A DNA stretch of 64,000 bases from Mesocentrotus franciscanus (GCA_037976565.1 CP137666.1:61626605-61690604), one strand, 5' to 3'. Shown: positions 1 to 13,183, counted from the stretch's first letter. Program-made: numbers and translations. Notes: generated by a model not told the origin, from the letters alone.

Positions 1-1100
1 TTGCATAAATTACCATAAATTTCCACAAAATTTAAATTACCATAGTAATCTATACACTTCACTTGACATGCATGCAAAATTTTGCGGCGATTGGCCATTC
101 AACGGCCGAGATCATGGGGCCTTAGAAGCCCCCATGGGCTATGCAGTTTCAAAATAGCCCGGGCTAGATAGGGTTAATTCACCACTGGTGACATGAATGA
201 AGGTATCAAGAATTATTGTCTGAAAACAGTTGCATATGTAGACAGATGCAGCAAATGAACATTGGTCCCTTCTTGTGTTTGGGATGCAGGCATCTTATGA
301 TCATCAATGGATGCATTTGTCTCCATGGATCAAGAATTTTCCAAGAAACAGAAATTCCTATAATTCTTGCCTAAACGACATTAAATGTACGTAGAGGCAG
401 CAAATGAGAGTCAATCCATTCTTCAATACCTGACATCATGTATCTGATGATCAATGTCAAACATATTATTCAAAGACCACAATAACGAGGTGGGTCATAA
501 AAAGACGTCTTCTCTCTATCTATCTCTGCTGCCACAAGGCTGATCATTTTGAATGACGTATAGCTGCTACTGGTTACAGATTACGGGATGGGCTAGCCAG
601 CGATGGTCATAACTTCGGATCCACGTCCCTACGTTCAATTTGGAGGAGAATAATGACAGCGTTATAAACTGAATGAAATTAGAGTCTAGATTTCTAACGT
701 TTATCATTTCCTTGTGCATTCTCATTCTCATAAAAGTTTCTAAACTGTATGTACAGTAACTTTGAACTTAACCATGTTTCCTCGAGTGGTTGAATTGTTC
801 ACACCAAACACGTTTCAACATTACAACAAAGATGATTTTAGTCATTTATAAGGAAAAAGATCAGCTTAACTCAGCATTCTGTAGCTGTCATCAAGAAAAA
901 ACATGTTATACCCAAGCTCCATGTTTAGTTACACATAAATCATTACTGAGGCACTTTTCTGCGACAAAGGTTAGCAACAGCACCATTACACAATGGACGT
1001 AAAAAATGAATAAACTGAAATTAGTATCTGTAAATTTTTCTATATTTCTTCAAGAAATATTTAAGTATGGTACTATTTTCTAAATAGTCTAGCTACTCAC

Positions 1101-1146
1101 CACACTCTGTATCAAACTTCCCTTCTTTGCCATTTCAAAAAATTGC
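1101..1146 (-). other. Possible alternative 3' exon of the HMG20-like gene
   Basis: A TACAG acceptor and a GTGAGT donor bound a 46-nt segment. Its phase joins the donor overlapping the HMG20 stop codon, and it would add about 16 residues (QFFEMAKKGSLIQSV). The family normally ends at NRLD plus a few residues, so this is at best an alternative extension. No further exon was recognised between 1 and 1100. That stretch shows only two weakly similar segments (about 230-300 and 390-460). Confidence 0.3.
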
Positions 1147-1200
1147 CTGTACTGATCCAAAATGACATACACAAGGCAAGATTTACAAGTATGAAATAGC

Positions 1201-3786
1201 TTACCCATGAAGATCAAGCCTGTTAACGATCTCTCTGACGTTGGATATAAGGTTCTCATTCTGCGGTGAGTCCATAATAAGTTGATGTAGTTTGGTCATG
1301 TAGGAATCTACGGTGCTCAGTGATGGCACTTCATTAGAGCCTGTGTACACAAAAACAAGAAAAAACATCCACAATCGTATCTTCAAAATTAGAGTGTTAT
1401 TTGGAAGAATCACTGTTTGAATTTTTTAACTTGTGACAACAGAAATAAAGATATCTGCAATACGCTCTGTAGTGAAATGTGGAGCCCTACATGGCATAAA
1501 GGCGTGTACGATCACTAAACTTGCATGATCATCATAGAGAAAATAATATCATGCATATCACTTTAAATACTTGCTTTGTACAAATGATGCAGAATAAATG
1601 TTAAATAAAAAATAAAAAATAAAATCAAAACAGATCTGATGTTTGTAGCAAGTCTTAAAAATTATCTCTCCTTAATTCAGGACAGATTCAGAGCTTTAAA
1701 GTTCAACCTTGTAATCTAAAAGTCAATGGACTTTTCTTGTTAGAGGAATTCTCCCTACCGCATATTGCTGTAAACAAGGCACAAGTAAGTGGCGCTCTAT
1801 TTTTACTGGCTAATTTACCGGGATTTTGCAGGTGCATGAACTTCTGGTCAAAACGGGCCACACAGTATTGGACTCCACTTCATTGTCAACAGGACTAAGA
1901 ATGAGAAAATGTACTTTTACCTAAATCTCTAATGCGTATCCGGACACCTAACCCCTGGACATCCACCCCCCGGATAACCACCCTCTAGCACAACTACCAC
2001 CTAGGGCAACCACCCTCTAGGACGACTACGCCCCGGGACAACTACCCCCCAGACAACTACCCCCTAGGACAACTACCCCCTAGGACAACTATCCCCGGAC
2101 AACTACCCCCCAGACAACTACCTCCTACCTATGATAGTTGTCCTAGAGGATGGTTGTCGTAGGGGGTAGTTGTCCGGGGGGTAGTTGTCCGGGGGTAGTG
2201 TCCGGGGGGTAGTCGTCCTAATAATAATAATAATAATAATAATATTCCGCTTTTATATAGCGCTTAATACATCCACGATGTCTCTAAGCGCTTTACAGAT
2301 ATACTATTACCCAGGTCATTGGGATTCAGTACTTGCCCGCACACACTGTGTGTACAATCTTCACTCCCTGGGGAGCATTCCAGCCAGGCGTTACTTGACG
2401 CTCAAAAACTGTTTGACCAACAATGACGGCCGCATCCTACCGGGTACCCATTTAACACCTGGGTGGAGAGTAGCAAGTGCAGGTTAATATCTTGCCAAAG
2501 GATATTAGTGCCATGTCGGGATTCGAACCCTCGACCTTCGCATATCCAGTCAAGCGCCTTAAACCACTCGGCCACGACACTCCCTAGAGGGTGGTTGCCA
2601 TAGGGGGTGGTTGTCCTAGAGGGTGGTTACCCTAGGGGTGGTTATCTGGGGGTGGTTCTCCAGGGGGTAGGTGTCCTAGAACCTCTCTAATGACATAAAT
2701 ATATTTAAAATGTAGACCTTTGGTATCTTCAAATAAGTGACCCTGCTGTATATTATGGGAAATTCTTAAAAATTACTGACAATAGCACACAACCATGGCT
2801 TGGGAAAAGAGGCCACTCGTGTTGCAGCGTGCCAAGTTTTTCTGAGAGAATTTCTCCAAGCACTGGCTTTTGCCAATGCTGGTATATTACTTTAAATTAA
2901 TAAATATGCTTACTACTTGTGTATTTTTTAAATTTGTCCCCTCGAGCAAGATTAAGAATTGCAGATAATGAATTATAAGCATATCACAGTATATCAGAAT
3001 ACGTGTTTTAGAATCACTGTGAGTTAGTGTGTCTGCAAAATCGCCAAGGTATCGGAGGCCGAATGCATTATGGGAATGTATATTGCTATATGCAGTAGCG
3101 AGAATTGTTGTATCACTCAGTTTTCCACATTGCCTTTTTAATTATTTTATTTTGTTTTTCTTCTGTTTTGTTTTTATTACCCACCTGGTAGTGGGACCCC
3201 AGCAAAGCTTGCTGTCAGGGTGGCTCTGAGTTGTTGGAGATGGCTCTGTAGTGCCATGTTGGTGTTGCGTTGCTGTACCGTCTCTGCTTCTAACTTATCA
3301 ATAGCCTCCTTCATCTTATCAATGTGCTTCTGTAAGATGGCGTTCTGTTCCTCATACTCCGTTGTAGACTTTCTCAGCTGCCTCAGCTCATTCTCTCGAA
3401 CTGTTGGACAAAGAAAAGAAAATTCACTTATGTCATCACTTTCACGAGATAGATTCTATGAATCCACAAAATAATAATTTTATTTTCCAAGAGAAGCCTA
3501 TCAGCATCAATGCTCTTCTTCCTGAGGGCATTTCAACTGTTATTACCTGACCAATCGCCAGGTACCCATTTACACCTGGGCGGAGAATGGCATATGTGGC
3601 TTAAATGTCTTGCTGAAACACCTCAGTGAGGGCTTGAGAGTCAAGTAAATGAACCACTACACAACCATACCTCCATAAACTACGTTTAATTGAACTCATG
3701 GTCTGAATCGTGGTTTAAACCATCTAAGTGGACCAAGATAACCATATATACTAAAGCATATTATCACCCACTCATTGGACGTAAGG

Positions 3787-3817
<31 letters not shown>

Positions 3818-6800
3818 GCTTACGGAGGTTTACATCATTGGATGAGATAAACTTATTATTTATTAATTCGGGTACATGCTGTATGGTCATATTTTTTCAT
3901 TATTTCTTAAAGTGTCATCCTAATAAATAATCAACATTAAACCCGTTGCCATTGGAACCGGGAGGCTCCTACATTAAAGCCTATGGGAACGAGAGAATTC
4001 AGTAACCAATGGGTTTATCATTTACCTTTGTTGTAGTTAAGAAATTCCTCTGTGAAGATAGGGATATCAAAGCCCGGGATCTCTTCTCTGTTTTCATCGA
4101 TAAACTGTGGCAGGCACACACAAAAAATGACAGAAGGTTAAAAATTAAAACATTTCATATTACAAATCTGCTACATGGTTTTGCAAGTATTGTAATGAAT
4201 GGAAAATGACCCTCTAAAACACACAATGACCCCTAAATCTTAATAAAAAGTTTAAAAAGTATACCCTATCTATGTATGTACCCAGACCCCTCAAGTTGTT
4301 CTTTACAACATCCTTAGTATGCTACAGCCTCTGCATGTATAAACTGGCCCACTGATATAACATACACCATTGCACAAATAGACACAATAGACCGTCTCAT
4401 AATACACTAAAAGAAATAGATGCTTCTATTAAAGCCCGTCTGCACTAATATGGCCAGGAGGGAATAGACCACCCAGTGTGGTCACTGACAGGTGGTTATC
4501 TCATCAACTCAGCTCTCAATTAACATAAGAAAAAGAGGATCATGGGGGACCAACGGGCACCGCTTAGGCATTGTTTTCTATATACCGTATTTGCCGGCGT
4601 AAAGGCCGCAGTATTTTCTCTTCCGAAAATATCAAAAAGTCGGGGTGCGGCCAATCCGCAACAACAGTTAAAAATCGGCTGTTAAAACAGCACGTAATTT
4701 CGTACATATGGGACTCCCAACGGTACAATGACTAGATCTATACCAGTAATGGTACAGGACATTTCTAGATTAACTCCACACATCTTACCGACTATTTCAT
4801 GTTGCATTGTTGACATGAAGTTTTGTCGATCTCGTGAATAAACTTCATTACCTATTTTTAACAAATTCTACCGGTAGATCTAGATTTAAGTCCGTGCCAT
4901 TGCATTGCTAAAAGAAGGGACCGTTACGGAGCTATCACAAGAACGCAACTGCGCATCTAGCCAAAGTCGCAATTTCATTACACCGCACATCGTGGTAGGG
5001 GTATTATACATGTATGTAGGATACCAAATCTGCCTGCGATACAGTACTAGCTTAAAATCGATGAAGATTTGCTAAACTACGATCATTTTTTTAGGTAGAC
5101 TTCCTGTAAATTTATAAGAATATTGATGAGTTTGGTATCAGTTTGTAGAAAAAAATAGTGTTCTACGAGAAAATTACGCTTATTTTGTTTGGTCCGTTTG
5201 TTTTTTTTCCTTTTTTTTTTTCCTCTACAAAATGTCAAAGTTGGGGGTGCGGCCTATGCGGCGGTGCGGCCTTATCGCCGGCAAATACGGTAGAGGGAGC
5301 AAGTAGCTACAAGTAGTGCAGTGGGGCTTTAAGACATCTCATAATTGTTCTAACAATTGATTTGCTCTTTGGTTATTAATATGATACCCGCATTTAGTTA
5401 TCGCAAGGTAAGACAATCTACCAACAGCTTTTCAGGATAAAATTTAAAAACACAAAATAGTCCATTGATCTGATGGCTTTCAGTGAAACTGTACCTCCAT
5501 AGCAGAGCCATTAGTTTGAGCTTCTTCAGCGTCCATCAGCTCATTCCTAAGCTTGCGTTCCTCCTGTTTCCTTGTGAATGCCTTGAAAGCCTCTGTCTGC
5601 TGGTACTGCTGAAGCTCCTTGGCATATCGCTCCTTGTCTCGATCTGCTTCATCCAGGAATCGCTATAGCAACAGATGAAATAAGATGTTTAAGGTTAGAA
5701 TACAAATGGATGCAAAAGAAGTGATTATATCTTTCTAATATACACATTTTCTGTTTTATTTAATTTTTAATGGTATGTACTATGTACCATACTTATTTCA
5801 TCAACCTGAAGTTCTCTAACAAAACATTATTTGGTTTAAAACTTCAAAACAACTAATCTATATAGTGATAATAGAAGCTGAGAGATATTCTGAGTTGGGA
5901 TGTGCCATAATTACAATAAAAACTGAGAAGATACATTACATTATTCAGGGTTGGTGAATTATTTAACCTTTTATTTAAATTGTGATTCAAATCACATTAA
6001 TCAAAACATTGATTTAAATCAGTCATATAAAGCTGTGTTGTTATTTTTTTCCCCGACCCTGAAATGTCGAGTCTAGGTATGATTTTTGCAAATCTTGGTG
6101 TTCCACAGTAATTATACAATGCGTCAGGAGAAGAAATGGGCAATACACCTCACATCTTTAATAATACATATCTACATGTACCACGGAATTATACCAATTC
6201 TATTTGGAGTGTGACATCAACTCTCAACTCTCACCTGTTTGTCAACAGCAGACATCTTAGACCACTGTCCAGCTAGTAGCTTGGTGATCTCAGCAAAGCT
6301 CATGTTAGGGTTATCTTCTCGTACCTTCTCACGTCCCTCCTTCAGGAAGCGGACATACCCTGTGTGAGGTGCCCTTGGAGCATTGTGATCTCGCAGGGGC
6401 TTCACCTTACGCTTCTTGCCCTTCGGCCATCCCCCTTTACCTTTCGCAGCCGCCTAGAATGGGGGAACAAATGTTAATCCTTCAAAATTATTCTACTGAA
6501 GGGCAATTCTTCAGTAGAGGAATTTCTCAACATTTCCATTTCCTTCTCAGAAATACAGGGTTACCAAGTCCAAAACATTTGAGCAGAATTACATAGCCAG
6601 TTGAACAAATGTCAGTTAAAGATTTGAACTTCACAGCTTTTATATGTTTGAAGTTACATTGATTATTATTTCTAGTAACAGAATGACTTCTTCATGTAGT
6701 TCCCTTCTCAAAATAAATAAACTACCGGTATACAAAATTGCTGAAAATCTCATTCACTGAACATATCTCACAGCTGCATATATGGGACTGGGTGTCATGC

Positions 6801-9338
6801 ACATGGTTGAGACATTCTTTGCTCATTAATCAGCAATTATACATTTCTTTAAAAAAAGTTAAATACCTATATTTATCTGTAGTCTTGAACACTTTCATTA
6901 TTGATTATATTTGGATCTGTGAAAATTTACATCCAAACATTACAAGACTTAAAGATACTATGTCCCTTTTGCAGCCAACATCAAATTATGTAGAACTTTA
7001 CAGGAATTATGAATATGTCATGTATGTCCTATCTGTGAAATTTAAATGTTATTGTTAGCAGTGTCCTAATATTCAAATTATGCAAGGAAACCTGTTTACT
7101 TGCTAGACTTCACTGTCAGACACTATTGAGTGACTGACTGGCTTTTTTCATCTTTGGTAATAACATACATAAAATGAGCTGTAAAGGGTACATGAGCATT
7201 TGTCTACATCAATAACCAACTTCTTGTAATGGCCAAAATTAAACTGATTGAATTTTTACGCAGCATAAAACGTACGACCATTCGGTACAATGGTCTGAAA
7301 AATCAGACTATTACTTACTGGCTCTATAGCTCCTAAGTCGATTCGACAACTAATAGTCGTTATTTTCCCACTTAAAGACATTTTCAAGCCCCCCTTTTTT
7401 TTAGGGAAGTTCTAAATTAGTATTGTCTTTCAAATGCCGTTGGAATTTAACCTTTTCATTTTTTTGGCCTGTGAATGGGACATAGTACCTTTAAAGATTA
7501 GTTTTATAGTAGTTCTAATCTTCTATAGTACAAGGTACTTCTTTATGACGGAACATGGATTCATATCACTTAAATATTACATCTCTACAGAAAAATGTAG
7601 CTACACAAGTAACCCAAGAATTTATGCCATTCTCACCTCAGAATCTTTACCAGTTTCAACTGCATCTTGAGATGGTGTGTCTTGCTGCAAAATCTCAACT
7701 TTTGACAAACAAAAATAATAAGATGAGTATAGTGAAATCATAACATGTCACACCTAAAAGCGGTACATACTACAGTCAAACCTGTCTTAGAGACCACCTG
7801 TCTGTAACGACCACCTGTCCATAACGACCACTTAAAATCCCCCTGTGAGATTTCATGTAGTTAAAACCCTGTACACAACGACCACCTGCCTAACGCGACC
7901 AGCGGCCACTCCTTTTGCTTCCGCTGGCCACCGAAAATGCCCAAACAACGACCACCAGCACCAGCTGTGTAGCGACCAACAACAGCCGTGTAGCGACCAG
8001 CAACAGCAGCTCTTGAGCAATTTCGTTCACAGCTAGGCGATCGGCGACACAGCGGCAGTCTATAAAGCTAGATCTAACGTTCATTTACACACTAAAACTA
8101 TTCAACCCCAAGCTTTTATTAAAACTTCAATCAAAACAATTAATTACAGACAGGATATGGTTTAATAATGCTAAATATATAACTCATTGCGGATGTAGTA
8201 TCGAAAATAATATCGCTAGTGATATTCGTTTGTCTCGCAATGTATGGTCAATAAGGGATCTAAAAGATCACAATGTTTCCTGCGCCGCTGCAACACTTCG
8301 TCAGGTGATAAAAACTAATGTAAGCAAGTGGTTGAGCAACGTGTGCATCGGCCAATAGGCTTTGTGCATTATTGTTCCAATTATTGATCGAATTAATTGA
8401 CCGCCGGTCCTCCCGTAGAGTATAAAACACGCTTGCTTAAATTAGATTTTATCACCTGACGAAGTGTTGCAGCAGCACACGAAACGTCATGATCTTTTAG
8501 ATCCCTTACTGACCATACATTGCGAGACAAACGAATATCACTAGCTGGTTGATTTTAGACCTACTAGCTATACATAAATAGTTATATAGGTGATCGGCTA
8601 CATTATACTCTTTACTGCCATGGAACATCACTCTTCAGACTGCCACATTGTTCAGAGTATATTGTACATGTACACTGTAAATGTGACAGAAATCGACCAT
8701 GGCAGTCGCCTATTGTACTCCCCTTGATGATAAGAGTTTTAAACAATTTGCTTAAATCCTCTATCTATCCATCCATCCATACAGAACTTTCTTCTTACCT
8801 TGAGATATATCTGTAATGATCTGTGGGTTACTGAGAGATTGGTCCAGAGAAGCACTCACATCAGGTGTATTGGACTCATTGAAGCTGCAAGGAAGTAATT
8901 ACACAAGGAAATATAATAGTTACCATGTAGTACAGTTTAATCCAGTTCATTTATATATACAATATCTAAAAATGTACAAATAGTTGTACTAGACAAACAA
9001 ACATTTCAATTCATAAAAAAGGCAATTAGAGTTGTATATTAGCCTATATTACATTGTAAGAAGATGAAATGTCAAAATTTAACATAATGCTGAAAATGAG
9101 CCATGTGGAATAAGTTCCATGGTTTTAGACAAGTTCACAAAATCCTAGATGAAGTATTGACTCAATTATGACATTGTCAACTGGGGTTTATTAATTTATT
9201 TTGTTACCTGCCCTCTACTGACAGCTGTGAGTCATCTTTTGAAACATCTTCCTCAAACCCAGTGATGCTGAAGAGACCTCCGGCGCCTCCAGATGATGAC
9301 ATCAGAGATTGACCAGTTGACCCTTCAGTCAAATCCAT
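1201..9338 (-). CDS. HMG20A: HMG20A/HMG20B-like HMG-box protein, 8 coding exons
   Basis: HMG-box subunit of the LSD1-CoREST (BRAF35/BHC) type of chromatin complex; nuclear. Exons in transcript order: 9208-9364 (ATG at 9338), 8799-8884, 7637-7698, 6235-6453, 5495-5662, 4026-4104, 3185-3400, 1201-1340. All introns are GT-AG and the phases agree, giving 366 residues (human HMG20A is about 347). Residues 1-93 are an acidic Ser/Gln-rich tail. A basic NLS-like stretch (KGKKRKVK) precedes the HMG box at about 111-182 (NAPRAPHTGYVRFL, then FLDEADRDKERY). The exon at 3185-3400 is a leucine-heptad coiled coil, where the family binds its partners. The C-terminus (VDSYMTKLHQLI, then VREIVNRLD) matches the vertebrate end. 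The stop TAA (1201-1203) overlaps a good GTAAGC donor, and a following exon at 1101-1146 stays open, so an extended isoform is possible. HMG20A versus HMG20B cannot be separated. The family call is very secure. Confidence 0.93.
1934..2680. mobile_element. Foldback element built of a 14-15-bp minisatellite, copy 1
   Basis: The left arm repeats GGACAACTACCCCCT-type units and starts CGTATCCGGACACCTA. The right arm carries the complement (AGGGGGTAGTTGTCC) and ends near CCAGGGGGTAGGTGTCC. A SINE (2218-2582) has inserted in the right arm, splitting a continuous series of units. The same structure recurs at 43572-43932. Confidence 0.75.
2218..2582 (-). mobile_element. tRNA-derived SINE inside the foldback element
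   Basis: On the minus strand the head reads GTGTCGTGGCCGAGTGGTTT, followed by a B box GGTTCGAATCCC, as in a Ser/Leu tRNA. A body with the ACCTGGGTGG segment follows. The tail is TATATAAAAGCGGAA and then a (TTA)n run. Insertion interrupts the foldback repeat. Confidence 0.8.
3525..3672 (-). mobile_element. tRNA-derived SINE, partial
   Basis: Minus-strand head with TGTGTAGTGGTTCATTTACT and the shared body segment (CCGCCCAGGTGTAAATGGGT). Same family as 20696-20945 and 29007-29225. It lies in an intron of the HMG20-like gene. Confidence 0.65.
3787..3814. repeat. (AC)n microsatellite
   Basis: About 14 uninterrupted AC dinucleotides in an intron of the HMG20-like gene. Confidence 0.95.
4585..5290. 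mobile_element. pogo/Tigger-like MITE with TA target duplication
   Basis: Terminal inverted repeats CCGTATTTGCCGGCG at the left and CGCCGGCAAATACGG at the right, each flanked by TA. GCGGCC-rich subterminal sequence lies inside both ends. No transposase frame is visible in the 706 bp. Confidence 0.8.
6953..7490 (-). mobile_element. TTAA-flanked MITE, copy 1
   Basis: TIRs AGATACTATGTCCC and its inverse (GGGACATAGTACCT at the right), with TTAA at 6949-6952 and 7491-7494. It lies in an intron of the HMG20-like gene. An inverted copy of the whole element is at 19453-19984. TTAA duplications fit Kolobok- or piggyBac-type mobilisation. No coding capacity. Confidence 0.85.
7773..8025 (+). mobile_element. 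pogo-like element fragment
   Basis: Starts TA-CAGTCAAACCTGTCTTAGAG and continues with repeated ACGACCACCTG units, a common pogo/Tigger end. The opposite terminus is missing. Confidence 0.5.
8215..8544. repeat. Long inverted repeat with Penelope/hammerhead-like motifs
   Basis: The left arm 8215-8327 is the inverse complement of 8431-8544 with few mismatches, around a spacer of about 100 bp. The right arm reads CACCTGACGAAGTGTTGCAG and then CACACGAAACGTC. The left arm carries the same motif on the minus strand. It sits in an HMG20 intron. Confidence 0.75.
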
Positions 9339-9782
9339 AGTTCTTACACAGATCTGCTCAACAACTGCATAAAATAGACCAATACTCCTAACCAACCTAA
9401 GTGCCTGTTGAGTGTGATAAATTGGGAAAAGAGAATACGAATTATACATGAATTACATGAATTAAGAGAATCTCCTGATTAAACCATCATGGCATGATAC
9501 CTTGCATACACCAGGAAGGTAAATTTCTTTGTGTACCATCATTGATTAGCACTCAAATGCACTTGTTTTTCAGTCATTAGAAACAATCATGGCAACACAG
9601 AGAAAGTACCATTTACAATTGTAAACCTGTAGTTTATTAAATAAGTTATAAAGTTCTGTTTATGTCAGGAAAATCTTGGCCTTCTGGTGAAATACGGCAT
9701 CAATTATTCACTTCACACAGCAGCATTTCATTTTGCGCAGTGCTAATATTTTAAACTGTACCAATCTCACATGCAGTTGTAT

Positions 9783-10700
9783 TACACTGTTTCTACAGTC
9801 TCTTTCTGATACTCTTTACTCACAGTCTCAACTGCTCAGTGGTCAGTCTCTGTCTCTGACATTCTTTACTCTCAGTCTCAACTGCTCAATGGTCAGTCTC
9901 TGTCTCTGACTTCTTTACCCTTGGTCTCAACTGCTCAATGGTCAGTCTCTGTCTCTGACACTCTTTACTCTCAGTCTCAACTGCTCAATGATCAGTCTCT
10001 GTCTCTGACATTCTTTACTCTGTCTCAGTCTCACCTGCTCAATGGTCAGTCTTTGTCTCTGACATGTCTTTACTCTGTCTCAACTACTCAATGGTCAATC
10101 TCTGTCTCTGACACTCTTTATTCTCAGTCTCAACTGCTCAATGATCATTCTCTGTCTCCGACATTCTTTACTCTCAGTCTCAACTGCTTAATGATCAGTC
10201 TCTGTCTCTGACACTCTTTACTCTCAGTCTCAAGTGCTCAATGGTCAGTCTCTGTCTCTGACATTCTTTACTCTGTCTCAAGTGCTCAATGGTCAGTCTC
10301 TGTCTCTGACATTCTGTACTCTCAGTCTCAACTGCTCAATGGTCAGTGTCTGTCTCTTACATTCTTTACTCTCAGTCTCAACTGCTCAATGGTCAGTCTC
10401 TGTCTCTGACAGTCTTTACTCTGTCTCAACTGCTCAAGGATCAGTCTCTGTCTCTGACACTCTTTACTCTCAGTCTCAACTGCTCAATGGTCAGTCTCTG
10501 TCTCTGACAGTCTTTACTCTGTCTCAACTGCTCAATGGTCAGTCTCTGTCTCTGACACTCTTTACTCTCAGTCTCAACTACTCAATGGTCAGTCTCTGTC
10601 TCTGACATTTCTATACTCTGTCTCAACTGCTCAAGGATCAGTCTCTGTCTCTGACACTCTTTACTCTCAGTCTCAACTGCTTAATGATCAGTCTCATGTA
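9783..10700. repeat. About 50-bp minisatellite
   Basis: Roughly 18 copies of a CT-rich unit containing CTCAACTGCTCAATGGTCAG and TCTCTGTCTCTGAC. It produces spurious repetitive frames and lies upstream of the first coding exon of the HMG20-like gene. Confidence 0.9.
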
Positions 10701-10950
10701 CAAACAGAACTTTCAAAAGATGGTCAAAATTTTGCATAATACACAAACATCAAGAGGAAGGGTTGCACAGGAAGTTTACCTGAAATGCCGAATTATTTTG
10801 CATAAAATACAACGTACGGCTGTTCTTTCTCTGCTTTCTTCTCATAAAAAGCACTTTGAAATCAGTCAAGAAATCAATCTAATGTAAGATTTATCTCCCA
10901 ACGTGATAGGCTTGATAGCGATTTGCCTACCTTTCACGTGTTCCTGATCA

Positions 10951-11383
10951 GTAGGGGCGCTGGTCCGAGAATAAGGATCGTCCGCACAAACGAGGATCGT
11001 CTTCAGAACGCGGACAGACGCGTCAGCAAAAATAAGGATTGTCCGCATTTTCGCTGATGATTCTGATTTCCGAACTGCGCGTTGGCGATGCGAAAAACGG
11101 GTTCTGCGCTGATTTTCTTGACGCATTTTACATTGACTTTGTACAGACTTTCACGTTATGAGCGATAAATCCTCGGGAAGACGAAAACCCATAAAAGTTG
11201 ACGGTGAACTGGGGGTATTTTATTACGCGGAATCTTTTTTTTTTTTTAATCGCCAGAGCGCGGATCGGGAACCCGAAACCCGCAGAGCGCCGAAGAAAAA
11301 AAACGACGATCCTTATTTGTCTGCGTATACGAAGATATCCTCGTTTATGCGGACGATCCTCATTCCCGGACCAGCGCCCCTAC
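10951..11383. mobile_element. TIR element (MITE), about 430 bp
   Basis: Ends GTAGGGGCGCTGGTCCG and its inverse CGGACCAGCGCCCCTAC. The similarity continues inward as AAGGATCGTCCGCA. TA or a longer CAGTA end could be the true boundary, so the superfamily is open. Confidence 0.7.
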
Positions 11384-11387
11384 TGCG

Positions 11388-12115
11388 GATGATAATTAGA
11401 AAACGTGCGATTTACATTACAAAAACGCTGACCTCTTACGAGAGTTCGCGATGATAGTTCTGGCTGAAATGCGAAGACACGCGGTATACACTTAAAAAAC
11501 TGTTTTTGTATTGCCAATTTGATACTTAGATCTACTTTATAATAAACTTGAAAAAAATAAAGATTAGTCTAGATCTAGATCTAGTAGTAGGCCTAGGCTA
11601 TAGCCTAGCACTCCAGCAAAGCATAGAGAGTCAATCCTAATGCGTATTGAACGCTAGCGCCGCACTCTGTGTTAATAGGCAGCATTTTCACACGTGAATA
11701 GTCAATACACTTATAACACACAAATGCACACAATCATGCCGATGCGGCTGTAAGCAAGTTTGACAGTAGACTCACGATTTTAATTTTTAAATTATTCTTT
11801 ATAACATCGGTGAGTTGAAAAAATTGTATTTTACTGCTATTTAGGTGTCATCAATTGTCACTAAAGTACCGTTTTTGAATGAAATCAGTTGAGTTTTGTA
11901 CAGTGGTGTTTGAAATGTTGAGAATCAATAGAACAGGTTTTAATACACAGCCAGGATAGTAATGCAGCTATGTGTGTAGCCTAGACCTTTAGTATAGGAA
12001 AGCGCATGCACGCATTTCACTTAATTTAGCGCACTCCCTTCGCTTCTCGCACTCCTTTTTACACTAATCGCTCAGCGTTTTTGTAATGTAAATCTCACCT
12101 TTACTAATTATCGGC
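11388..12115. mobile_element. Older TIR-flanked repeat
   Basis: GATAATTAG near 11389 and TTTACATTACAAAAACGCTG (11410) recur inverted at about 12070-12113 (CAGCGTTTTTGTAATGTAAA, then CTAATTATCG). It directly abuts the 10951-11383 element. Confidence 0.55.
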
Positions 12116-13183
12116 CTGGGGCCGTTTCTCGAAACCGTCATAAGTCTAACTTATTTACTAAATCAGCGTTAGTAAGCTACTTGTCCGCTACGTGTTTCAC
12201 GAAGCCCTCTCTGCCAAGATCAAGGACAACATCCTGACTAAGTAGTTATGATGCCTCCGGCACGTCATATCTCTGTCATAACTTTTTAGTCGATGGGCAG
12301 CGCCATCACATGTCATTTATTGGGTAGACTATGGCTTGCAAAAAGGACAAGAAATCCTCCAGCTATGATCTTTCTACACATTCACTTTTTATCATTTGTT
12401 ATATTTGAAAGTCTTATGAAAATATGCCATGTTTATATCTAAGGCTTTTTCCACTTAACTAAACTGATTATACGCGTTTATTTCCACATGGTAAAATCCT
12501 CGAAGGGATTGGTAATCTGCCACGGCAGGCAAGCTGTAGTCGGAAGTGTATTCTCTAGTTTTCAGACCCATATTAATTTCGAGATAAATTCTATCTTCAA
12601 ATGTGTAAACTGAATAGTTTAAAACATGTGTTTTAACATTTGGAATGTTGAAGTTTTTTCATTTCAATATTGTGCTGACGCCTAAAACATTGGAAAAACT
12701 TTCATAACCTTGTATTTTTACTAAGAATAACATAAGGGTGTATTTTTATAAACTATCAAATGAAAATATCTGGGGGGTGCCCATTTAAAAAACAAAACTG
12801 ATTCACCGGTTATGAAATGAAAATTGAAATACTCACAATTATAATTTACAAGTAATTCTATGGTATAATCTACTCAAATTTTGAATTATATTGCATCTCT
12901 TATTCCCTGGTACCATTTTCTATCTTTTTTAGTCCTATTTTATTTAAATAGTTGCAGTTTTCTTAAAATTACTTTTTTTCAATCCGGTGGAATTGCGACT
13001 AACTTCAGTCTTCACTAAGGCTATGTCTTGGCCCGGCTCCTCTTCTCGCCGATAGTATCGATTTCACGAGATGTCTAGCTAGTAAGCTCTTCGTGAAATG
13101 GTTTAGGAAGATCAGAGACATCTCTGTAGTTGGCGGATAAAGTTATGACTGTCTTGTCGCTGGTTTCGAGAAACGGGCCCCTG
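12115..13183. mobile_element. TIR element with GGGCCGTTTCTCGAAACC ends
   Basis: The left end GGGGCCGTTTCTCGAAACC is matched by GGTTTCGAGAAACGGGCCCC at the right. Subterminal GTCATAA and TTATGAC also match. The AT-rich middle of about 1 kb has no transposase frame. Confidence 0.75.

Noticed and set aside
9921..10605. Repetitive plus-strand frames (LNGQSLSLT repeats)
   Set aside because: The minisatellite unit translated. Unit length and frame drift exclude a conserved protein.
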